Below are positions 57,175 to 64,000 of a stretch of 64,000 nucleotides of DNA, piece by piece. The stretch spans positions 111,701,040 through 111,765,039 of the forward strand of contig OY726564.1 of assembly GCA_963383645.1 (NCBI GenBank). The letters run 5' to 3'. The translations under genes were made by a program, and so were the position numbers. The DNA comes from Muscardinus avellanarius (lineage: Eukaryota; Chordata; Mammalia; Rodentia; Gliridae). The notes beneath the pieces were generated by a model that saw only the letters and a list, made by a program, of their open reading frames with translations, was not told the origin of the DNA and made no database searches. The stretch's first letter is position 1. Each line of letters starts with the position of its first letter.

Positions 57175-57823
57175 CCAGACTGTTAGAAAAGAGGGGAAAA
57201 GCAAATGTGACTTTACCGGGAAGAAACAAAAATACTGCTTCTGTTGTAGCAAAGATCTGTGCTGTGGAGAAGATTATAGAAGCCTAAACAAAGGAGCTCT
57301 GTGGCAAATACTCAAATATAACGCTTACTAGGCATCCTCCAAAGGGCTGCGGATCAGCCTGTTTAAAGTGCACTCTGATGCAAAAGGTTAGCCCTGGCCA
57401 CATATATAATATGTAGCACTTTTCTGCAAAGGGCAGTTTATGCACATAACTTTCACAACCACAAAGAGTGTGAGACATGGAAAAAGACAAAACGAGAGCC
57501 GAAGACCAGGTGGGAGTGCGGGTGAAGACACAGGCGCCACGGCTCGCCCGAGTCCTGCACAACGTTCTGCTGGGCAGAATGCATTTCCTTCTCACAGCTC
57601 GGTGTTTCCTGTTGCTGACTGCTTCTAGTCACATGCTAGAATCCCCTCCTGAGATTACCCTCCAGACATCTCTTTCTTTAGGTTTTTCCATGAACAGGGA
57701 AAAAGATCTTTCGTCTCATCCTTCGTTTCATAGGAAATATTTCTCTGGTGGCAAATTTCCAGACGAATGGAGACGTCCGTCCCAGGGCACTGTCGGGCTG
57801 CGTGTGAGCTCCCGTCTAGCTCT
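57171..57823 (-). other. Probable GPR52 3' UTR or 3' flank
   Basis: Sequence just beyond the GPR52 stop, free of SINEs. The frames that stay open here are short. The 3' end of the transcript cannot be placed by eye. Confidence 0.4.
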
Positions 57824-58909
57824 TCAGATGGAGCAGGAGTTCGCCCGTCTCCTAGGCTTCGGGTCTCGCACCCCCTCATCCTTCACACACAGGCAAGATG
57901 TGCACATGGTCTCGGAAAGTCTGCGGAGGCCGAGCCGGAAAACGCTGTTGGAGAGGCTGTAAATCACACAGTTACAAAAGCTGTTGCTTATGGCCAGCCA
58001 GGTTGTTAAGAAGGACAGCGTGGGGTTGTCCAAAACGCGGGAGCTCTCGAGGAGGAAGTAGACGATGTAGGGCAGCCACAGCATGTAGAATACACTGGTG
58101 ATCCGAAACAGGACCATGGCGTAGCGCCGGTCGGGGCCGTGCCCCGGCTCTCGAGCCGCGTCTGCCTCGTGGCTCGGGAACCGGGCCCTGCGGTCATTTA
58201 TCTCTTTGGTGTGCTGCCGGCAAATCTTGAAAATGTGGAAGTAGGTGAAGCACACCACGAAGGCGGCGGGAGCGTACAGTAAGCAGACGATGAAGCCGGT
58301 GAAATATGCGCTGGTGAGCCAAGAGGCGGCGCACCATTCGAAGATGTCCCCGTGGTACCCAGGCTTCCCCCAGCCGAAGAAGGACGGCGAGAAAAGCAGG
58401 CAGGAGTACATCCAGATCAGGACGATGCAGAGTCTCAGGCGGCACGGGGTGACCAGCTGGTTGTAGGAGAGCGGCTTGGTGATGGCCAGGTAGCGGTCCA
58501 CGCTGATGCAGGCCAGGCACGCCATGGAGACGCTCTTCAGGACTGAGATGATGTAGCCGAACACCTGGCACGCCAAGGACTCGTGCACGCCGGTGGAGTA
58601 GTGGAGCAGCGAGAGGGTGGGGACCAAGCAGCTGACCCCGACCAACAGGTCGGCATAGGCCATGGTCTGGATGAAGTAGCTGGTCGTGTAGTGATGGAGC
58701 AGCGGGGCGCAGTGGAAGACAAAGATGACCGTGAGGTTCCCGGCAATGATCAGGAAGGTCAGCAGGACAATCACAGCCGTCTCCAAGATGCACACGTCCA
58801 CCGCGCTGTAGTGGCCGAACCCCAGAGGGCAGGAGTGCCGCTCGGACGCGTTGGCCGGCCCGCTGCTCACGTTGGGGAGCCTCCAATCAGTCCCCCTGGA
58901 CTCATTCAT
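57824..58909 (-). CDS. GPR52: G-protein-coupled receptor 52, intact single-exon gene
   Basis: A 361-codon frame starting at the first ATG (G at -3) and ending TGA, the family's usual length. Seen in order: N-glycosylation sequons at N2, N13 and N20; TM1 with N58; TM2 with D87; C114 and C193 for the TM3-ECL2 disulfide; the D138-R139-Y140 motif; W166 in TM4; a basic third loop; W278-L-P280 in TM6; N313-C-V-I-Y317 in place of canonical NPxxY; cysteine-rich tail (C336, C339, C341) and the family ending ANSCSI. Known of the family: an orphan, largely self-activated, Gs-coupled receptor of the plasma membrane that raises cAMP, enriched in striatal and cortical neurons, with the second extracellular loop folded into its own binding site. 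The coding region is intronless in other mammals and lies in an intron of RABGAP1L. Third codon positions are strikingly G/C-rich against AT-rich flanks. No frameshift or missing key residue. Confidence 0.97.
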   Translation of the reverse strand: MNESRGTDWRLPNVSSGPANASERHSCPLGFGHYSAVDVCILETAVIVLLTFLIIAGNLTVIFVFHCAPLLHHYTTSYFIQTMAYADLLVGVSCLVPTLSLLHYSTGVHESLACQVFGYIISVLKSVSMACLACISVDRYLAITKPLSYNQLVTPCRLRLCIVLIWMYSCLLFSPSFFGWGKPGYHGDIFEWCAASWLTSAYFTGFIVCLLYAPAAFVVCFTYFHIFKICRQHTKEINDRRARFPSHEADAAREPGHGPDRRYAMVLFRITSVFYMLWLPYIVYFLLESSRVLDNPTLSFLTTWLAISNSFCNCVIYSLSNSVFRLGLRRLSETMCTSCLCVKDEGVRDPKPRRRANSCSI

Positions 58910-59103
58910 GGCTCGGGGTTAGCGGGTCTCGCAGTCTGGGCTCCCGCAAGCAGGTACCGATTCCTGCATCTGTTAAACTCCACACACGAGCGTCTCGGCG
59001 CCTGCGGCGGCAGCGAGTGTCAGTGTGGCTCCTGCCGCTGAGCGTCCCAGAGCGCGCGCAGGTGTCTGCATCGGGCGGAATTCAGCAGTGACACATCCCA
59101 GCT
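58910..59103 (-). promoter_or_regulatory. GC/CpG-rich 5' UTR or promoter of GPR52
   Basis: CpG-dense sequence (GGCGCCTGCGGCGGCAGCG, AGCGCGCGCAGG on the plus strand) directly upstream of the start codon, continuous with the CpG-rich coding body. No TATA box. It is either the promoter or the 5' UTR part of the coding exon. Confidence 0.5.
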
Positions 59104-59135
59104 CTGGGGGGGAAGGGAGGAGGGTGAGCTAGAAA
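59104..59135 (-). other. Candidate splice acceptor upstream of GPR52
   Basis: On the minus strand a pyrimidine tract (CTCACCCTCCTCCCTTCC then C's) ends in CAG at 59106-59104, followed by AGCTGGG. It would place the first base of a coding exon at 59103. Inference. Confidence 0.3.
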
Positions 59136-60877
59136 GGCGAAAAGAGGTCTCTGATTAGCTTCGTCCCACCCTGTGCTGTCAAGCAACTCCGGCCCGCTAG
59201 AGAAAAATGGGTCTATGGCCTCGTACTACAGAACATTAATTCTGTCAAAAGAAAAGCCGTCAGCTGCCAAGGGAAGCAAAGCCCTCTGTGGACTCTTGCT
59301 TTTCTCCTCTCCTAGGAGATGCAGTTTCTTAGGAATCAGCTAGAAAGAAAGAAAAGGGAAAGAGTCCTGACTTGTCTCAGGAGTCCCGCTTCATCTATGA
59401 TGAAAAGTGCATTTATATTTTGGACTTTAAATATTAAGTTTGGTTGGAAAACTAAGAAAAAGTTCACTGTGGCAAAGAGCGTCCAGGTCCTTGGGCTTGG
59501 TTCAGGTTTGAGGCTGATGGGTGAAACTTTATGGTCCATTTTTCTCTCCCTTTTTTTTAATGGTAATCCTATCCATGTCCACTTCAAAAGACTTGTCTCT
59601 GTACGGGCACCAAGGAGCAGAATAGGGGTAACAAACAGTCCCCTGACTGCCCTGTAACTCTCGAGAGAAAGGAGGTATATTTACAGTAGGGAAGATGATA
59701 TATAATAGAGAAATGGATTAGCACCTGAAAACAGAGGGAGAAACTTCGGAAGTTTTAATTCTGCACGCATTCTAAAGCATTTAGGTGAAAACAGTCTTAG
59801 TCCATTATAGCTACTGGTGCTGATAACAGCAATGTAATCGACACCTCTTCCCTTCTAAAATGAAGGGAAGCAGAGCTGGCCTACAACTCCACGCTTGTGA
59901 AACGGGGATTGGAAAAGGTCAGACTCTCATTCTTGACACCGTACCTAGCCATTAATTTCAGCATTTGTAACTGAAATTATCTTTCAATATTTGCTATGCC
60001 CTCTTCGTTACAACAGAGCACGATAATAAAACAGAGACCTCGGAGTTATTTCTCGCCTTTGTAACTATGCTCTCTCTCAAATATATGCAAAATATAGTTG
60101 AGTTTTAGACAATAATAGAAACTCTGCACTAAGCTCACTTAACTAGGAATACTGTCATGATTTATCACTCGAGTATCTCTAGTAGGCTTCGTATTCTATT
60201 TTGCTATGCCTTGTCTAATTCCACTAGACGATTAGCACACTAAATCAGTACTTCAACTAAATCTTCCAAAAGTGGAAAATTACCTTGTTTATTATATTTG
60301 CAGTTATGTAGCAGCCATATGTTAAAAACATGCCTCTTCTATCTCCGGGTTCTATTTTGAGCAAGGGCTCAATTAATACAGGAGCCATTAGGTCGGTTAT
60401 GAGACAGTCTTGTTTTAAAATACCTCAAAGCAACAAGATGAGTTTAAATCCTTGAGTCTGAAACAGTGAACGGCTGGCAGGACGGAACCCATCCAAAAGG
60501 CTTCCAAGGTCATTCTAGTCCCAGGTTAACATTTGCCAAAGTCTCTTTTGGAAGTACAGGCATCTCAGAGAATCCCTTGTCAGCCTTTGTTGTCGCGGCT
60601 TTTGAAGAAATAGCATGCACTGGAAATGAAAACGTTTCCTTCAGGAACAATACAGCAGCTTAACAGGAAGCATTCTTCTGAAAGTTATTTTCTCTTGCAC
60701 CAGCACATCCCCCGGGAAGTCCTCCTCCTTTTGAAGTTGCCATAGGATGTTCCTCCGTGCACACCCCTAGTTTCAGCTGTCACAGAACAGTTCTCTTGTT
60801 GCAGGGATAAGGTGATGCCTCTCACCTACGTCCACTCTGCTCAGCTGCTAGGCTGGGCTGCTTGATTCAGAAGTCTG
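59136..60877. other. SINE-free upstream region of GPR52
   Basis: No gene or named repeat. It could be a 5' intron of GPR52 if the flanking splice signals are used, or simple upstream regulatory DNA. Confidence 0.35.
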
Positions 60878-60884
60878 ACTCACG
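60878..60884 (-). other. Candidate splice donor
   Basis: Minus-strand ACC|GTGAGT with GT at 60883-60882. Positions +1 to +6 fit the consensus; -1 is C rather than G. Confidence 0.25.
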
Positions 60885-61080
60885 GTGGTGCAGTTCCCGA
60901 GCACTGGCAGTAGACTGTTCGGTCTCTCAGCATCTCTGTCTCCACCTGAGCCGGAGCCCTGCTCCTCCTCCTCCTCCTCCCTCCTCCTCCTCCTCCTCCT
61001 CCTCCTGAGCCGATGCAGAAGAACTCACCATCGGAAAGGTGACTCGGTCCTCCTGCCCCAATCAACAGAACAGCCAATGG
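60885..61080 (-). promoter_or_regulatory. Possible upstream exon/promoter with CCAAT boxes
   Basis: On the minus strand, two ATTGG-containing sites (CCAAT boxes, about 61058-61062 and 61074-61078 as CCAAT on plus) precede a GC-rich segment that ends at the candidate donor. It contains a (GGA)n/(CTC)n tract at 60961-61006. Inference from motifs only. Confidence 0.3.
60961..61006. repeat. (CTC)n microsatellite
   Basis: About 14 CTC units with one interruption. Confidence 0.95.
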
Positions 61081-61683
61081 CTACTGCAGCTGAAACCGTC
61101 ACTAGGTAACAGTTGCCAGGCACATGCAGGCGGATAGACTTATTCTGCAAGCTCGGATCAAGATTGACAAAAGGGAACAAGGAAACTGACCGTTCCTTAG
61201 AATATGTTAATGCACGTGTAAACTTCCAGAGAGATGTTCCCCGTACCATGCATAAGGATTATTTCCTATGAACAGGACAGGAAAAAAGAACTGACATCCA
61301 CCTTTAAACCCTATAGAGAAACTACCATAGGGTTCGAGGATACTAAACAGTCAGCAGTAACCTAATGCCCATTGGCAGAAAAAACTTATTAATTATTAAA
61401 AAATAGCCAAGTGTTGGTGAATTCAAGTGATATGACTCTTTTTCTCTATGAAATGTATAGTTATATTGTTACCAGTACAAGTTAAAAGCCATTTACTATC
61501 ACTCCGATCCCTGCCACGCCCACACAAAAATTGATGAGTTAGAAACACTTAACTATGCAAACAAACTGCTAAAACTAATACTAAATTAAAATCTATCTGA
61601 AAAAAAAACTTAAGGTAAAATAGGATCTTAAAAGAGTATAGGCATTAGAATAAGTAAAAAGTTTGCTTAGTCCATTATTGTAT
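61081..61683. other. Unassigned intronic sequence
   Basis: No gene or named repeat seen. Confidence 0.5.
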
Positions 61684-61888
61684 TGTGGTGGGGGGACACT
61701 GGGGATGGAACTCAGGGGCATTACACCTCCAAGCTCCACCCCAGCGCTTTTTGGGTTTGTTTTGAAACAAGGTCTCACTAGGTAGCTGAGAGTCTCACTA
61801 CACTACTGAGGCTGTCCTCAAACCTGAAATCCTCCTGTCTCAGCCTCCCAAGTACGAGCATTACAGGCATGTGCCACAGCTCCAGGTG
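61684..61888 (-). mobile_element. B1-dID SINE, old
   Basis: GGGGGGACACTGGGGATGGAAC to GTGCCACAGCTCCAGGT. The only SINE between 55.8 and 62.1 kb. Confidence 0.87.
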
Positions 61889-61893
61889 CTCAG

Positions 61894-61939
61894 TCTTTAA
61901 CCTTTTATCCTATTTTGCAAAAGGATAAAAGGTTAAAGA
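61894..61939. repeat. 18-bp perfect inverted repeat
   Basis: TCTTTAACCTTTTATCCT (61894-61911) and its exact reverse complement (61922-61939) around a 10-base loop that is itself nearly palindromic (TTTTGCAAAA). Confidence 0.95.
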
Positions 61940-62166
61940 AATCTTTCATATAGTGCTGGAGCCACTTATACCCAAGTTACAAGAAAGCAAGTTAAATATT
62001 TGCTCAAATATCTGATGGACATAAAAACACTTTTATTTCAACTTATTATAGACTACTAAAGACAACCATTCATCTATATTAAACATATTTCTCATGGGGT
62101 CAGCACTCTTCTTAAAAGTGACTTAGAACCCATTTAATTTTTTCCCCACATTTAAAGTAAGTCATC

Positions 62167-62293
62167 TGGGCATGGTGGCGCACACCTGTAATCCTAGTAC
62201 TTGGGAGGCTGAGAAAGGAGGATCACGGGTTCAACAGCTTCAGTAACATAGCAAGGCTCTCAGCAACCTACCAAGACCTTATTTCCAAGCAAA
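62167..62293 (+). mobile_element. B1 half of a B1-dID SINE
   Basis: CTGGGCATGGTGGCGCACACC to CTTATTTCCAAGCAAATAC; the linker has turned into (CA)n and no ID half follows directly. Confidence 0.82.
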
Positions 62294-62302
62294 TACACAC
62301 AC

Positions 62303-62351
<49 letters not shown>
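62294..62351. repeat. (CA)n microsatellite
   Basis: About 27 CA units with two CG interruptions. Confidence 0.95.
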
Positions 62352-62554
62352 CCAGCCTAGTAGTGTGGTAGCTCATGCTTGTAATCCCAGTACTTGGAGA
62401 GCCAAGCCGGGAGAATCACAGGTTTGAGGCCAGCTTCAGAAACTTAGGGAAACCGATTCAATAAATACATAAATAAATAAGGGCTGGGGGTATAGCTTGG
62501 AGACAGAATGCCCCTGAGTTCAATCCCCAGTAACACCAAAAAAAAAAAAAAAGT
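62352..62554 (+). mobile_element. B1-dID SINE, old
   Basis: AGCCTAGTAGTGTGGTAGCTC to CAATCCCCAGTAAC, poly-A tail. Confidence 0.86.
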
Positions 62555-62599
62555 CAAGAAAATTAAGAGGAAGCTGGAAGATAAGAAGTAGTACATCTG

Positions 62600-62815
62600 T
62601 TGACAGCGTGCTCCATGTGCTAAGCATTATACTACGTGTGCGTCTGTATTCCGACTATAAAAATTAAAGTCTCTATGAAGTAGGCGCCATAATTATGGCT
62701 CTCCAAACGAAGAAAGTGGAGCTAGGGAAGAGAAATAGAGCTGTCTACGATCACAGAGTTATGAAACTAAGACTCCAGCGGGTCAACTTGTCATTCTTAA
62801 CGCTGCACTGAGAAG
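62600..62815 (+). mobile_element. MIR SINE, ancient
   Basis: CATGTGCTAAGCATTATACTACG, CTATGAAGTAGGCGCCATAATTATGG, CGATCACAGAGTTATGAAAC follow the order of MIR landmarks. Confidence 0.68.
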
Positions 62816-64000
62816 CCCCATCCTCACCACTCTCCTCCGGAAGCGTCTGCCAGCCAGGAAGCGTCTTTCTCAGTAGAATTCCTTCAGGTTTCCTAAAAAT
62901 GATTTCTAAGGAGCAGAAAGCCCTATTCTTTCCCTGATGTCCAACTCCCTATCCCAAAGACCACATTACTGCTAAAATCTTTGGGGGTTTAAGTGAACTG
63001 TAGAATGGTAAATACACTTCTCATTACCAAAACTAGTTATAAGACAAGTTATAATAGTAATCTTAGAACAAATACTAGGTTTCAGTTTGAAGGTAACTAT
63101 CTCAATTTGACATGAGAGCTAGAAAGTTCTATTTCATAGGAAAGCAGTCTGACTGTAAGAAAGACATAAAAGCATTAAAATCAAACAAGATGAGATCTAC
63201 CATGCTCTGGTATGAAAATAAAAATTCAAAATATAATGGCATTTGGTGAACAGTCATGAGGGTCACTAGGTCTCACATTCCATATAAAGAAAAGTTAAAA
63301 TACTAAGCTTTACTACAAAACAATTGAAAAATTAAATGCCACCAATTATACTAAGGTTACTTCAAGTTACCACAATTTAAACAAATCATTTTAAAAGTTG
63401 ACTTCACACATTTTTAAAATAGCTTCGAATGATAAGATTTCTAAAATTAGGGGAACGGCAAAAGAATATGCAGCGGAATTCAAATACGAGATTGCTTCAG
63501 GTTGACATATTTATTACCAAAACGATTACCGGCAGGGATCTGGGCCTAGAAGCACTGTAAATAACCATAACTGCACATGCGTCCAAAGACACATGCTAAC
63601 GCTCGGCAGAGCTTCAGAAGCGCTTGATACACCAAGCGTCCTTCTCTCCTTCCACAGACTTAAAATAAAAGAGCTTCACTGGTTTTACTGAGACAATTTT
63701 CTCCTCCGTAGCAACTGACTCCACTGGCCCCTTGCTTTTCTTACTTTTCTTTTCTGTCCTTTGCTCTGATCTAGTTATATAGAAACTAATTATAATGTGA
63801 AGCTCTGACGACCACAGAGCATTCACATCAAACATTTGCCAAGCGCATTCTCTACGGCCTCGTGTCTTCAGAGTAGACACTGTTCCTCTCATCTGAGGGG
63901 TCACTGGGTGTTTTATCACCACCGTTCTTTTTATAATCTTTGCTAACCAGCCTCTCTCGCTTGTCAGCTGATGGATGCTAATCAAGAACTATCCAAGAGG
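62816..64000. other. Unassigned sequence to the end of the window
   Basis: No gene supported. A 123-codon minus-strand frame (63614-63985) with a lysine-rich stretch near its end is not recognisable. No SINE after 62554. Confidence 0.4.

Noticed and set aside
58194..58886. 230-codon frame overlapping GPR52 in another frame
   Set aside because: It is a shadow frame caused by the GC-rich receptor sequence.
60880..61077. Glycine/arginine-rich minus-strand frame upstream of GPR52
   Set aside because: It has no ATG at the proposed start (TTG) and its core is the (CTC)n repeat.
1..64000. RABGAP1L coding exons
   Set aside because: GPR52 implies that the window lies in this gene, but I found no peptide or splice-flanked segment resembling its PTB, kinesin-like or TBC regions.

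Overview
The window looks like mammalian, almost certainly rodent, intronic DNA. It is AT-rich and dominated by short retroposons. About 70 copies or fragments belong to a dimeric SINE whose left half is a 7SL-derived B1 monomer (starting GCCGGGCGTGGTGGCGCA) and whose right half is a tRNA/ID-derived monomer (GGGCTGGGGGTGTAGCTCAGAGGTAGAATG). This matches the B1-dID family described in non-muroid rodents such as squirrels, dormice and beavers. Mouse- or rat-type B1/B2 is not seen. The exact species cannot be fixed by eye.

The only gene I can support with confidence is GPR52, an intact 361-codon single-exon class A G-protein-coupled receptor on the minus strand at 57824-58909, with a GC- and CpG-rich body and 5' flank. 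In known mammals GPR52 lies inside an intron of RABGAP1L, so the rest of the window is most simply read as that intron. I looked for RABGAP1L coding exons and recognised none.

Layout: 0-54 kb is SINE-dense intronic DNA with four degraded L1 fragments (about 11.3-12.0, 13.7-14.2, 21.4-22.3 and 25.4-25.7 kb), one MaLR-type LTR (24.7-25.0 kb), a few ancient MIR/L2 remnants, many (CA)n/(TG)n tracts grown from SINE tails, a 500-bp GGGA satellite (51.6-52.1 kb) and a CpG-rich patch at 47.0-47.5 kb. A perfect 378-bp tandem duplication occupies 54541-55296. From 55.8 kb to the end SINEs thin out markedly around GPR52, as expected near a constrained gene with regulatory DNA. MIR remnants and unassigned AT-rich sequence fill the tail.

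The most noteworthy points are a young SINE subfamily (13 copies, many with clean target-site duplications) that lost about 20 bp and so gained a GC-rich inverted repeat; repeated insertion of young SINEs into the A-rich linker of older ones; a symmetrical E-box/MEF2 cluster at 9.25-9.31 kb; the 378-bp tandem duplication; and a possible upstream non-coding exon for GPR52. I see no CRISPR, operon, phage or bacterial feature and no evidence for a wholly new multi-gene system.
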